In this document: positions 41,088 through 49,212 of the stretch, piece by piece | Layout: the number at the start of each line of letters is the position of its first letter | Position numbering within the stretch: the stretch's first letter is position 1 | Source of the DNA: Clostridiales bacterium | Lineage (GTDB): Bacteria > Bacillota > Clostridia > Christensenellales > Aristaeellaceae | Assembly: GCA_015056015.1 (NCBI GenBank) | Contig: SVHD01000003.1 | Location: 1 to 64,000 of the forward strand | Length of the DNA: 64,000 nucleotides | Reading direction: 5' to 3' | Position numbers and translations under genes: made by a program | Notes under the pieces: generated by a model | Database searches by the model: none | Seen by the model: the letters and a program-made list of their open reading frames with translations, nothing else | What the model was told of the DNA's origin: nothing

Positions 41088-42620
41088 ATGGAATTGCAAT
41101 GGATTCGTGAAAATATGGAAACGGAACAGATTCTGTCCGCCCGGCCCACCCAGGCCGTGGTGGAAGCGGAGGTGGCCCTGCCCGGGGGATTACGGGAAGA
41201 GGCGCGGGTATACTATGCCGACGCCACGGCCAGTGTCAGCGGGGGCGAACTGACGGGCAGCCGGGTGATGACGGATGGGAAGGTCATGTTTCATGTGCTC
41301 TATGCCCAAGGGGATTTGAGCAAAATTGCATCCCTTGAAACCAGCGCGGATTTTCATCAGGCCCTGCCCCTGAAGGAAGAAAATATTCAGCCTGCCGCCG
41401 TGCATCTGCATCCCCGGGCCCAGGTGCAGCATGTGAGCGCCAAGGCATTCAACGGGCGGCTTTTGCTGCAGGCCATTATCGATCTCACCGCCGATGCGGC
41501 CCTGCCCCGGAATCTGTCTTTTATCCGGGATGTGGCGGAAAATGAAAATATCCAGCGCGCCACCCAGGTGCTTTCCATGCAGCGGGCGGTGGGCGAGGGC
41601 GAAAATACCGCCCTGCTCAAGGAAGAATTTGAGCTTTCCGATGTTTTGCAGATCAAGGATACCCTCTATGCCACCGCCCATGCCCAGGTGGAGGATATTC
41701 TGGGCGGCGCGGATGGCAAGGCCACGGTGACCGGAGTGATTCAATTGGAGGCCTATCATACCGCGGATATGCCGGGCAGGCCCCTGGTCTATACCCGGCA
41801 TTCCATGCCCTTTGAGCAGGCGGTGAATCTTTCCGGCGCTTTGGGGGATGCGCTGATTGCCAGAAGTACGGTTCGGGATGTGGCGGTGCTTTCCCGGGAT
41901 GGTGACGATAACGGAAAAATTATGCGGACCGAAGTGCAGTTGCATACGGAAATCACCGCTGTGGAAAGCAGGGAATTGACGGCGCTTAAGGACGTATTCA
42001 CCCTCTCCGGGCCGGATGTGGAAAAAAGCAGCCAGCATGTTTTCTACCGGACGGATACGGTAAATGAACAGGCGGCAGAAAGCGGAAAAACGGTGATTAT
42101 GCTGCCTGAAGGCTCGCCCCGGATCAAGCAGATGCTGCTTTCTTTTGCCCGGCCGATTCTGGTCAGAGCGGAAAAGCAGAACGGAAAACTGATCACCGAA
42201 GGCATTCTGGAAGCCAGCCTGGTTTATCTGACCGATGACAGCGAAATCCCCGTTTCCATCGCCCAGGAGGAGCCCTTCCGGGCCGTATTTTCCACCCAGG
42301 CGGATGAAAACGATCATCTGATGCTCGCTGCTTCCCAGGTGGAAGCCAGCGCCATCACGGGGGATCGGGCGGAAATGAAGTATATTCTGCGGCTGACCGC
42401 CGAGGGCGTTCGCAAGGGCGAGGCGGATGTGATTACCGACGCCGCGGAAACGGAAGCCCAGGAAAGGCCCCGGGGGATTTCCCTCTATTTTTTGCAAAAG
42501 GGCGAAAGCGCCTGGGATATTGCCCGGCGCTATCGGATTCCGGTGGAGGAAATCGGCGAAATGAACCCGGATTTTTCGGACGCCGTTCCGGGAACGCCGG
42601 TGATTATCTATAAAAAATAA
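41088..42620 (+). CDS. DUF3794 (SPOCS) repeat protein with C-terminal LysM
   Basis: 510 residues. Three SPOCS-type segments can be followed (each with an ALPLKEEN-, SMPFEQAVNL- or EEPFRAVF-like strand and repeated VxAxAxV patterns), then a LysM domain in the last 50 residues (YFLQKGESAWDIARRYRIPVEEIGEMNP). Proteins with this plan in Clostridia are linked to spore envelope assembly. There is no signal peptide, in line with deposition from the mother cell. AGGAGG lies nine bases before the ATG. The last 17 bases overlap the end of the convergent membrane-protein gene. Confidence 0.85.
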   Translation: MELQWIRENMETEQILSARPTQAVVEAEVALPGGLREEARVYYADATASVSGGELTGSRVMTDGKVMFHVLYAQGDLSKIASLETSADFHQALPLKEENIQPAAVHLHPRAQVQHVSAKAFNGRLLLQAIIDLTADAALPRNLSFIRDVAENENIQRATQVLSMQRAVGEGENTALLKEEFELSDVLQIKDTLYATAHAQVEDILGGADGKATVTGVIQLEAYHTADMPGRPLVYTRHSMPFEQAVNLSGALGDALIARSTVRDVAVLSRDGDDNGKIMRTEVQLHTEITAVESRELTALKDVFTLSGPDVEKSSQHVFYRTDTVNEQAAESGKTVIMLPEGSPRIKQMLLSFARPILVRAEKQNGKLITEGILEASLVYLTDDSEIPVSIAQEEPFRAVFSTQADENDHLMLAASQVEASAITGDRAEMKYILRLTAEGVRKGEADVITDAAETEAQERPRGISLYFLQKGESAWDIARRYRIPVEEIGEMNPDFSDAVPGTPVIIYKK

Positions 42621-43032
42621 GCACGGTCAATAAAATGATGCATCCCCCGCCGATGATGGCGGGGATTTTTTTGATCGGCAGGGAAAGCGCCCTGGCGGCC
42701 AGAGGCAAGGCAAAAAAGAGCGCAATGGAAAGGGATAAAAAGCCATCCGCAGGAGAAACTGAAAAGCAGGCATGCAAAGCGGCCAGCAGAAGATGCTGAA
42801 GCATGGCCAAAAGAAAAAAACAAATGGAAACCGCGAAAAAAATCCGCCCGGCGGCCCCACCCTGTTTCCGGGGATAGGGATAACGGACGGAAGGCAGATA
42901 CATCCGACGGATGAAGAGCAGAAGGGCCAGGCCTGCCGCTACGCCGCCCGCGTGCCCGGGCGCGCAAAGGGGCCAAAGCAGCCATATCCCCCCAAGCATG
43001 GCCCTTTGCATGCGGGCGGCGTCCCATCTCAT
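42604..43032 (-). CDS. Small integral membrane protein, unknown
   Basis: Not recognised. 142 residues with four probable membrane segments (ends near residues 40, 90, 115 and 140, for example LAALHACFSV and IGGGCIILLTVLIFY) and short Arg-rich loops. Its ATG overlaps the stop of the YhcN-like lipoprotein gene (ATGA), so the two are translated together and probably act together, perhaps in sporulation. The 3' end overlaps the convergent DUF3794 gene, and the terminator of that gene lies within this one. Confidence 0.7.
   Translation of the reverse strand: MRWDAARMQRAMLGGIWLLWPLCAPGHAGGVAAGLALLLFIRRMYLPSVRYPYPRKQGGAAGRIFFAVSICFFLLAMLQHLLLAALHACFSVSPADGFLSLSIALFFALPLAARALSLPIKKIPAIIGGGCIILLTVLIFYR
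42642..42672 (+). terminator. Terminator of the DUF3794-LysM gene, inside the convergent gene
   Basis: ATCCCCCGCC, loop GATGAT, GGCGGGGAT, seven T. Confidence 0.85.
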
Positions 43033-43604
43033 TCGGTGAATACCACGATTTTTTTCACTTGCTCGGCGGCTTTGTCGCTCAGATCGCTGAGGGAACCGGC
43101 CCCATCCAGCAGCTTTTCCAGGGCTTCGATTTCCAATACCATCAGCTTTTCCGCCGTAACGGCCACGCCGGTGATATTTTTATCTACCGTCTGCACCCGG
43201 GCCAGCACCATCTTTTTCAGCCGCTCATCCACTTCGCCCTGATATTGATCATCCAATTCCAGGCCTACCAATGCCGTATGATTCATGGGCACCACATAAG
43301 CCTCATCCACCTCGGTGAGCCGTTCAATGGCTTCGCCCATGGCTTCAGAGGCCTTTTTGGCCTCCTCCAGGGTGGCATAGCCCCCCGGCGCAGAGGACGC
43401 CGGGGCAGCACTGCCAGCGGGGGTCATGGAGGAATCCGGGGTGGGGCTTGCCTCCATGTTTTCCGTAGTCATGGGGGAAACCATGGGCATTTGATTGGTT
43501 GCGCCGGGGGTGGGGGACGCCAGGGTATCCGCATTGCTGGCACAGCCGGCCAGCAGGGCTGCCGTCAGGATCATCAGCAGCAAGAGAAACCAGGATTTTT
43601 TCAA
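43029..43604 (-). CDS. YhcN/YlaJ-family sporulation lipoprotein
   Basis: 191 residues. A lipoprotein signal ends in the lipobox LLAGC; the mature part begins with a Ser/Thr/Pro/Met-rich linker of about 60 residues. The YhcN/YlaJ domain follows (EAIERLTEVDEAYVVPMNHTALVGLELDD, LARVQTVDKNITGVAVTAE). Family members are inner-spore-membrane or germination-linked lipoproteins. I chose the TTG at 43604 because GAGGAGG lies six bases upstream and it places Lys-Lys before the hydrophobic core. It is coupled to the downstream membrane protein by ATGA. Confidence 0.88.
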   Translation of the reverse strand: MKKSWFLLLLMILTAALLAGCASNADTLASPTPGATNQMPMVSPMTTENMEASPTPDSSMTPAGSAAPASSAPGGYATLEEAKKASEAMGEAIERLTEVDEAYVVPMNHTALVGLELDDQYQGEVDERLKKMVLARVQTVDKNITGVAVTAEKLMVLEIEALEKLLDGAGSLSDLSDKAAEQVKKIVVFTE

Positions 43605-43740
43605 GAAAATCGCCTCCTCGCAGCTATTGTGCGCAGGGAGGCGAAGGATTATCAAAGGGAAAATCTTATTATTTTTCCTGAAAATGCGTGCCGGAAATGA
43701 GGAAAAACAGGCTGTGCGCGAGATGCTTCAGAAGAAAATT

Positions 43741-45327
43741 TTATTTCATTTCAATATGCGAAAGCGTCCTTTCTGCCATTTTCCGGATATCCACCCGGTC
43801 TATGCCGAAAATCTGGGTATCCAGTTGACCGTTCAGCGGACGGAGCCATGCTTCATCAATGGCCTTTTCGCCGCCGCGCATCCCCAGAATGGAGCCCACC
43901 GTGGCGCCGTTACAATCGGTATCAAAGCCGGTCTGCACGGCCAGACAAATGGATTTGCCGTAATCCCCGCCGCCGTAAAGCAGCGCCATTGCCACGATCA
44001 TGGCGTTGGAAATGGTATGGCACCAGCCGTGGGCGGTATGCTCATCATACATTTGATGGATTTTTGCGGCGCATTCCGTCTGGGAAATGCCCTGATGATA
44101 AAAAGCCAGAATGGTCTGCACGGCTTCGTACAGGCGGCTGGAAACGGGAATCTGATTCAAGCCGGCCTGAATGATTTTTTCTATATCCTGTTCTACCGCC
44201 GCCTGGGCGATCATGGCGGAAATAAACATTTCCCCGTAAATTCCGTTTTTGATGTGGGAAATGGATGCATCCCGCCAGGCCATTTCTGCCGCCAATTCGG
44301 GATTGCCGGGATTGATATAGCCGAAATAATCGCCCCGGATCTGGGCGCCGATCCATTCCCGGTAGGGATTCTGGAATTTGGCAGAATTGGGAGGCAGATA
44401 GCCCTTTACCAGATTGCAAAAGGCCACTCGTTCCGCGGTGCAATAAGCTTTCTTGGGCTGATAATCCAGCCAGATGCGGCCCACATCCCGGGGCGTGAAA
44501 TCCCGCCCGCATTCATCGATCAATACCTGGGCCAACACCATATAATTGGTATCGTCATCGCTGGGAGCGCAGAAAATCGTATCCGCCCAGCATTTTCCTT
44601 CCAGACGGTAATTATATTTTTGCATCATTTCTTCCGTGATATCTGTGGAAAGAATATAGCGATGCATGGGCCAATTTCCGCTTTCCCGGAGCAGGGAATG
44701 CAATTCTTCCGTTCGTATGCCTTCGATGGGCTTGCCCAGCAGGCAGCCCGCAATCCGCCCGAACCAGGCGCCGCGAAGGCGATCCAGCAGCGTTCCCCGC
44801 TCCGGAAGATTTGCCTTTTCTTCCCGGTTTTCCGGGCGCAGGGCACGGATGGCAGAAAGATCAGAAGGTTCATTATAGGCGTAATCCGACCGCTGGGGAA
44901 GGGCTTGCACCAAATCAAACAGCACATCCGCCATGCGGATTTTATGGCTGTCGGCGGGCATTTTGTGGATTTGATTGAATAATTCGGCGTAGGGGGCGAT
45001 ATCCTTGCCTTCTTCAAAGGTTTGGGTGTATTCGATATCCAATTGCGCCGCATAGCTTTCCCACTTGTGCTGCATGCCGTATTCAGGCTGAATCAGCGTA
45101 TCCTTGTGCATTTCTTCCAGCACGCGCTGATCACTGTCCAACAGCAGAGCGTCCATGGAAACATTGAATCGCTTGGCTAATTTTATCAGATTTTCCAGGT
45201 CGGGCGTGCCTGCGCCGCGTTCCCATTTTTGCACGGCTTGCCGGGATACGCCCAATTCTTCCGCCAGTTTTTCCTGGCTCCAGCCCCTTTGCGCCCGCAA
45301 ACGCGCCAATTTATGCTGCAATTCCAT
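43741..45327 (-). CDS. XRE-type HTH fused to ADP-ribosylglycohydrolase
   Basis: 528 residues. An N-terminal helix-turn-helix of the Cro/CI type (RAQRGWSQEKLAEELGVSRQAVQKWERG, residues 11-38) is joined by a linker of about 115 residues to an ADP-ribosylglycohydrolase (DraG/ARH) domain (about 185-510). Metal and ADP-ribose motifs are present: RGAWFGRIAGCLLGKPIEG, APSDDDTNYMVL and TGFDTDCNGATVGSILGM. ARH enzymes remove ADP-ribose from Arg or Ser or from nucleic acids. Fusion to a DNA-binding domain suggests an ADP-ribose-sensing regulator or an enzyme brought to DNA. It has its own promoter and stands alone. Confidence 0.88.
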   Translation of the reverse strand: MELQHKLARLRAQRGWSQEKLAEELGVSRQAVQKWERGAGTPDLENLIKLAKRFNVSMDALLLDSDQRVLEEMHKDTLIQPEYGMQHKWESYAAQLDIEYTQTFEEGKDIAPYAELFNQIHKMPADSHKIRMADVLFDLVQALPQRSDYAYNEPSDLSAIRALRPENREEKANLPERGTLLDRLRGAWFGRIAGCLLGKPIEGIRTEELHSLLRESGNWPMHRYILSTDITEEMMQKYNYRLEGKCWADTIFCAPSDDDTNYMVLAQVLIDECGRDFTPRDVGRIWLDYQPKKAYCTAERVAFCNLVKGYLPPNSAKFQNPYREWIGAQIRGDYFGYINPGNPELAAEMAWRDASISHIKNGIYGEMFISAMIAQAAVEQDIEKIIQAGLNQIPVSSRLYEAVQTILAFYHQGISQTECAAKIHQMYDEHTAHGWCHTISNAMIVAMALLYGGGDYGKSICLAVQTGFDTDCNGATVGSILGMRGGEKAIDEAWLRPLNGQLDTQIFGIDRVDIRKMAERTLSHIEMK

Positions 45328-45359
45328 GAAAACGCCCTCCTGTATTTTTTCTTGCTTTT

Positions 45360-45388
45360 ATTATAACAAAGGCCCGGTCGCCATTCAA
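45360..45388 (-). promoter_or_regulatory. Promoter of the HTH-ADP-ribosylglycohydrolase gene
   Basis: On the minus strand TTGAAT (45388-45383) and TATAAT (45365-45360), spacing 17; AGGAGG precedes the ATG. Confidence 0.7.
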
Positions 45389-45503
45389 GGCAATCCGGGC
45401 GGCAAAATGCGCAACGCAGCGTGGCGGGAAATTGATTCAGTATTCTATTTCCCCGACAATCACGGGGAGATTGATGCGGAAAAGAAGGGAAATATATTCC
45501 CGA

Positions 45504-45565
45504 GCGGCTTTCTTGGAGGGGGCGCGAGGGAATTATTCTTTGGTCAGAAAGAATGATTCCCCCGC
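45504..45565 (+). repeat. Two-hairpin intergenic element, copy F
   Basis: Lead GGCTTTCTTGGAGGGGG, then hairpin 45524-45565 GCGAGGGAATTATTCTTT, loop GGTCAG, complement with one mismatch and one G-U. The left half is degenerate. It lies 14 bases past the stop of the minus-strand GNAT gene. The remaining intergenic bases 45389-45503 show no gene. Confidence 0.78.
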
Positions 45566-45578
45566 AAATAAACTAAAT

Positions 45579-46100
45579 TCATACTCTCTTTTCCAGCAAT
45601 ACCAGCTGCACGCCGTCAATGCCGTTGAACTGGCAGGGTACAATGGCAATTTCCTCATAGCCCAGCTTTTTGTACAGGGCCCGGGCGCGGGTGTTTCTGG
45701 CATTGGTATCCATGCGCAGGAAGGGGCAATGATGATCCCGGGCATATTGCTCGTAAAAGCTCACAAAAGCGCTGCCATAGCCGCGCCTTGCAGCCTTGGG
45801 GGAAATCACCAGGGTATGCAGCACCATCACCTGCTCATCCAAAGCAGGATAACGCCAGGGCGCGCCTTCATATACATCCACCTGGGATTGATTGATGATG
45901 GCAGCGCCCACGATGCAGCCTTCATCCTCCTGGACGAATAAATCATCCCGCAAAAGGGCGGTCCGGGCGGTTTCGGCGGTGGGATAAATGGAGCGAATCC
46001 AGCCAATGCTGCTTTCGCCCTTTTCTTCGCCGGTGTGAATATCATCGTAAATTGCCGCAATGGCGGGAATATCAGCTTCGGTGGCTTTTCTGAAATTCAT
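45579..46100 (-). CDS. GNAT-family N-acetyltransferase
   Basis: 173 residues. It starts MNFRKATEADIPAIAAIYDDI, a standard GNAT opening. The acetyl-CoA motif is VISPKAARRGYGSAFVSF and the last part is MDTNARNTRARALYKKLGYEEI. The acceptor is unknown; the fold includes amino-acid, peptide and aminoglycoside acetylases. I chose the ATG at 46100, six bases after AGGAG, because the longer frame to 46160 reads through the element G left segment. Confidence 0.85.
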   Translation of the reverse strand: MNFRKATEADIPAIAAIYDDIHTGEEKGESSIGWIRSIYPTAETARTALLRDDLFVQEDEGCIVGAAIINQSQVDVYEGAPWRYPALDEQVMVLHTLVISPKAARRGYGSAFVSFYEQYARDHHCPFLRMDTNARNTRARALYKKLGYEEIAIVPCQFNGIDGVQLVLLEKRV

Positions 46101-46122
46101 GATGGACTCCTGTAGTCTGCAA

Positions 46123-46226
46123 CACTGGCACATACCTGGATATGATCGCTCAAGGCCCATCCAGATCCAGTTTTCTTTGGGAGGGTGCGGGAGGGGCTTT
46201 CTTTTTCAAAAGAAAGCCCCTCCCGC
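46123..46226 (+). repeat. Two-hairpin intergenic element, copy G
   Basis: CACTGGCACA (46123), TCCAGTTTTCTTTGGGAGGGT (46166 on), then a perfect 19-bp hairpin 46187-46226 GCGGGAGGGGCTTTCTTTT with a two-base loop TC. The left CTGG/CCAG pairing is possible. It lies between the GNAT start and the XRE gene stop. Confidence 0.87.
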
Positions 46227-46242
46227 AAATATTCCATATTTT

Positions 46243-46971
46243 TTAGCCCAGATCAGCTTCCAGGCGGACGCAGCGGCCTACGAAGGTGATTTCGTTGTAA
46301 TTTTTGATTTCGCTTTCGCAGGATTCATTGTATTTTTGCAGCATGGCCTGATAATCATTTACTCGCTTTACCTTGCGCAGCAGCCGGCCCTGGGGCGTCT
46401 GGATGAGCATAATGGCCCCGTCCACGGCGGCCTGGGCAGGCACAACCAGCAAAAGATCTCCCCGCTGCACGCGGAAGCCCCGCAATTCATTATCGGGCGC
46501 CATGAAATAAAATACCTTGTCCGGGGAAGCGCCTTCGATTTTGCCATTGGTGATGGGCAGCAGCCGATGCCCCACTTCCTTCATGACCGCATTATAGATG
46601 GGCACATGCTTGAGCACGCCGGAAAGGGCGTCCAGCCAGATGGAGCCGGAAACGCCGGGATCGGATTCGGCCACCACATTTTCCTTTTCCTTCACGGGCT
46701 TTTTGGTTTCCACAGCCTTGGTCAGCTGAGGCACGGCAGACTGCAGATCCACTGTTGCGGCGATATCCTCCAGGGTGAAATCCGCTTCGGTCTGCTGCTG
46801 CAGGCCCATGGATTTCAGAATACGGCGGGCCTGATCATCCTGAATAATGCGGGTGCCGGCTTCTACTTCCATCAGATATTTGTCGCTGACCCCGCATTTG
46901 CGGGCCACCTGCTTGTGGGTCAGGCCCTGACGGGTGCGCTCCAGACGAATCAAATCACCTAATCTGCTCAT
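46243..46971 (-). CDS. XRE-family regulator with S24-like C-terminal domain
   Basis: 242 residues. HTH at residues 6-35 (IRLERTRQGLTHKQVARKCGVSDKYL). A linker rich in Glu and Lys follows. The C-terminal half (about 120-240) has the beta-rich LexA/CI-like pattern GFRVQRGDLLLVVPAQAAVDGAIMLI and a Lys in LLRKVKRV, but I see no convincing Ser-Lys dyad, so self-cleavage is uncertain. A cytoplasmic repressor is likely; targets are unknown. Single gene with AGGAAG before the ATG at 46971. Confidence 0.8.
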   Translation of the reverse strand: MSRLGDLIRLERTRQGLTHKQVARKCGVSDKYLMEVEAGTRIIQDDQARRILKSMGLQQQTEADFTLEDIAATVDLQSAVPQLTKAVETKKPVKEKENVVAESDPGVSGSIWLDALSGVLKHVPIYNAVMKEVGHRLLPITNGKIEGASPDKVFYFMAPDNELRGFRVQRGDLLLVVPAQAAVDGAIMLIQTPQGRLLRKVKRVNDYQAMLQKYNESCESEIKNYNEITFVGRCVRLEADLG

Positions 46972-47015
46972 CGTTCTTCCTCTCTTTCACACAATGACAT
47001 ATTCTTAACTTGTTT

Positions 47016-47118
47016 CACTGGGACTTATAAGCCAGGGATGCTTATTATAACCTTCCAGAATGGCTTTCTTGGGAGGGTGCGGGAGGGTATTCTTTGGCCA
47101 CAAAGAATATTCTCCCGC
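47016..47118 (+). repeat. Two-hairpin intergenic element, copy H
   Basis: CACTGGGACTTA (47016), TCCAGAATGGCTTTCTTGGG (47054 on), then hairpin 47079-47118 GCGGGAGGGTATTCTTTG, loop GCCA, complement with two G-U pairs. It lies 11 bases past the stop of the M28 peptidase, at the end of the barnase operon. Confidence 0.85.
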
Positions 47119-47129
47119 CAGATTCCTCG

Positions 47130-48053
47130 TTACACCATTTCCACCAATTTGATGGCATGGACACAAACATAGGCCAGATTGCTCTCATCGCAGATGATGT
47201 CCCGGGTGGTATGAATCCGGGGAATGAAATAGCCCAGCTTATTCTTGTGGCAGGCTGCCACGGCGGCGCCAACCTTGGGGAAACTCAATTGATCGGAATT
47301 ATAGTGGGTATTTTTTGCGGAGCACTGAATAGCGATTTTGCCATCCCGGCTCTGAAATGCCTGCTGCAAAAGGGAAATGAGATGCTCATCCGCCTTCTTG
47401 GGCGCCACGATAAGGAAATGCTCCCCATCGCCGATGCAATCCAGATTCAGAAGGATTTTGCCATCCATCTGCCCCTTGTGGGCCTTGGCATAGGCCTTGG
47501 AGCCAATCTTGCCCCCTTCTTCGTTATCAAAAAAGATAAAGGCGGCTTTGGATCGCAGATTTTCCGGCAGTGCGGCCATGATTTCAAAGAGCGCAGCCGT
47601 GCCGGAGGTATTATCATTGGCGGTGTGGGGATTGGCAGGGCCATAGAGTATCAGAAACATAAAACCGAAATACAGAACCAGAAAGACAAGGGAATAGACG
47701 TTTTCGTCACCGGTCAGTTCAACGGCCAGCAGGGCGGCACCCATGCTGACCGCCAGCATCACCAGCACCAGGGGCATCTGCACCAGCAGGGTCAAAAGAA
47801 AATTCTTGGGGAAAACCAGATTGGGCACCGGCATTTTGGCGCAGGTATCGTAATGGGCGGTGAAAACGACCTGGGCGTTTTCCACATTCCCCACTACCAG
47901 ATTGCGGCATAATTTGGAGCCCTTGTTTTCCTCCACCCGGGCGGCATAGCCCATGTTTTCGCACTGCTCCTGGGCCCAGGAAAGGAAGGAATCCTTTTGC
48001 GCCTTGGTTTTGCGTACCTGATATTTTTCCAGCAATTCCTGCAGAAAATTCAT
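47130..48053 (-). CDS. M28-family aminopeptidase-like protein with membrane segments
   Basis: 307 residues. Metal-site stretches are AHYDTC, ANDNTSGTAALFE, FFDNEEGGKIGS, LDCIGDG and the late His in RIHTTRD, in the M28 order. Two or three hydrophobic segments (about residues 83-135: FLLTLLVQMPLVLVMLAV, LVFLVLYFGFMFLILYG) interrupt the catalytic domain between the first and second ligands, which is unusual. This places the enzyme at the membrane. Start at 48053 after GGAGG. It is the last gene of the methyltransferase-barnase-barstar operon, 19 bases after barstar. Confidence 0.85.
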   Translation of the reverse strand: MNFLQELLEKYQVRKTKAQKDSFLSWAQEQCENMGYAARVEENKGSKLCRNLVVGNVENAQVVFTAHYDTCAKMPVPNLVFPKNFLLTLLVQMPLVLVMLAVSMGAALLAVELTGDENVYSLVFLVLYFGFMFLILYGPANPHTANDNTSGTAALFEIMAALPENLRSKAAFIFFDNEEGGKIGSKAYAKAHKGQMDGKILLNLDCIGDGEHFLIVAPKKADEHLISLLQQAFQSRDGKIAIQCSAKNTHYNSDQLSFPKVGAAVAACHKNKLGYFIPRIHTTRDIICDESNLAYVCVHAIKLVEMV

Positions 48054-48072
48054 GGGTTTTTCCTCCGCTTTA

Positions 48073-48360
48073 TCAGATATAGTCCCCGGAGCCAGGCAGC
48101 AATTTGATTTCCAGGCCGGGATTATTCTGGGCGGCATCCAGGAAAACGGTAAGGAAAGCGGACCATTTTTCGCCGATCTGCTGGGACGCCTTGGCGCATT
48201 CTTCAATGATCAGCAGGGTATCGTCAAGATCGGTCAGGCAATCGTAGAGGGCGTCCAGATTATGGCCGTAATAATCGGGGAAGGAAAGGGCCTCCTTCAG
48301 CGCCTCATGGGCGGCCCGGGGGGAATCCCACTGGGCGGCGGAAAGCTGAATCTGTTTCAT
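48073..48360 (-). CDS. Barstar-family ribonuclease inhibitor (immunity protein)
   Basis: 95 residues, close to barstar length. The stretch YYGHNLDALYDCLTDLDD matches the barnase-binding helix and loop of barstar; Asp 36 and Asp 40 correspond to barstar Asp35 and Asp39, which plug the barnase active site. The ATG follows directly after the stop of the barnase gene, with GAGGAG inside the end of that gene, so inhibitor and ribonuclease are made together. Cytoplasmic. Protects the producer before the ribonuclease is exported. Confidence 0.93.
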   Translation of the reverse strand: MKQIQLSAAQWDSPRAAHEALKEALSFPDYYGHNLDALYDCLTDLDDTLLIIEECAKASQQIGEKWSAFLTVFLDAAQNNPGLEIKLLPGSGDYI

Positions 48361-49209
48361 TTATTTGATCTCCTCAAAGCTTTCATAGTGGTCATCGGTG
48401 TAGAAAATCAAGCCGTCATTGCTGAAAATAATGCGCTTGGCATTGCGGAAACTGCCGTCAAAATCGATATCACATTCGTAATACTGGCGGCCGTTCTTCC
48501 GGGGCAGCAGCCCTTCGTAATTGCCGAAGCGATCGCCGCCAATGCTCATGCCGGGGGCCACATCCCAAAGATTGCCCTTGCTGGATACCCAGCCCAGCTT
48601 CTGGGCTTCATTCTTGGTCAGGTAATTGCCGGGCAATTCGCCGAATTTTTTCAGATAGGCGGCCACATGCTCCTTATCCGAATACCATTCGCCCCTGACC
48701 ACAAAATCCGCCTCTTCATCCTCTTCCTTGACGGGGGTCTTGGTGGAAGAAGCGGTCTTTTTTTCGCTGTCGGGGATTACGTCGGGCACATCGGCGCTCA
48801 GCAGCAGATACAGATCATAATCGATCTTGCCGGTCTGCTCCAGATCGAAATCCTTCTGGAAATCCAGCACGGCCTGCTCCAGCACCTTGCTGAAATTACC
48901 GTCTACTTTGCCCTCGTAATAGCCCAGTTCCTGGAGCGCATACTGCATTTCGCGCACCTGTTTCCCGGAGCCGCCTTTTTGCAGCGTTTTAAATTCTTCT
49001 TCCGCTGCGGCGGTGGGCAGCAGGGCCGCGCCGGTATCCGCATTCCGCTTTTGCCCGGGCAGGAAAACGATAAAGATGCTGCCCAGGAAAACGGCGATGG
49101 CAATGAGAATCAGCAGTGCCCGCACCCAAAGAGGCTTGGGGGTGATGGGGGCTTTGGGCTGCTGTTCATTCATTTCCTGCGGCTGCTGATTTTGCTGTTG
49201 CTGATCCAT
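48361..49209 (-). CDS. Membrane-anchored, peptidoglycan-binding barnase-type ribonuclease
   Basis: 282 residues with four parts: a Gln/Pro-rich cytoplasmic tail (1-30), one membrane helix (31-52), a peptidoglycan-binding domain (about 73-137, LQKGGSGKQVREMQYALQEL), a charged linker, and a barnase domain (about 187-282). Barnase hallmarks are kept: YLTKNEAQKLGW, SSKGNLWDVAPG, catalytic Glu 245 (YYECDIDF), Arg 255 and Arg 259 (FRNAKR), and His 274 (DDHYESF). The active enzyme would sit outside the membrane, tied to the wall. AAGGAGG before the ATG lies in the end of the methyltransferase gene. Barnase in Bacillus is secreted freely; this tethered form is different. Confidence 0.92.
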   Translation of the reverse strand: MDQQQQNQQPQEMNEQQPKAPITPKPLWVRALLILIAIAVFLGSIFIVFLPGQKRNADTGAALLPTAAAEEEFKTLQKGGSGKQVREMQYALQELGYYEGKVDGNFSKVLEQAVLDFQKDFDLEQTGKIDYDLYLLLSADVPDVIPDSEKKTASSTKTPVKEEDEEADFVVRGEWYSDKEHVAAYLKKFGELPGNYLTKNEAQKLGWVSSKGNLWDVAPGMSIGGDRFGNYEGLLPRKNGRQYYECDIDFDGSFRNAKRIIFSNDGLIFYTDDHYESFEEIK

Positions 49210-49212
49210 GGT

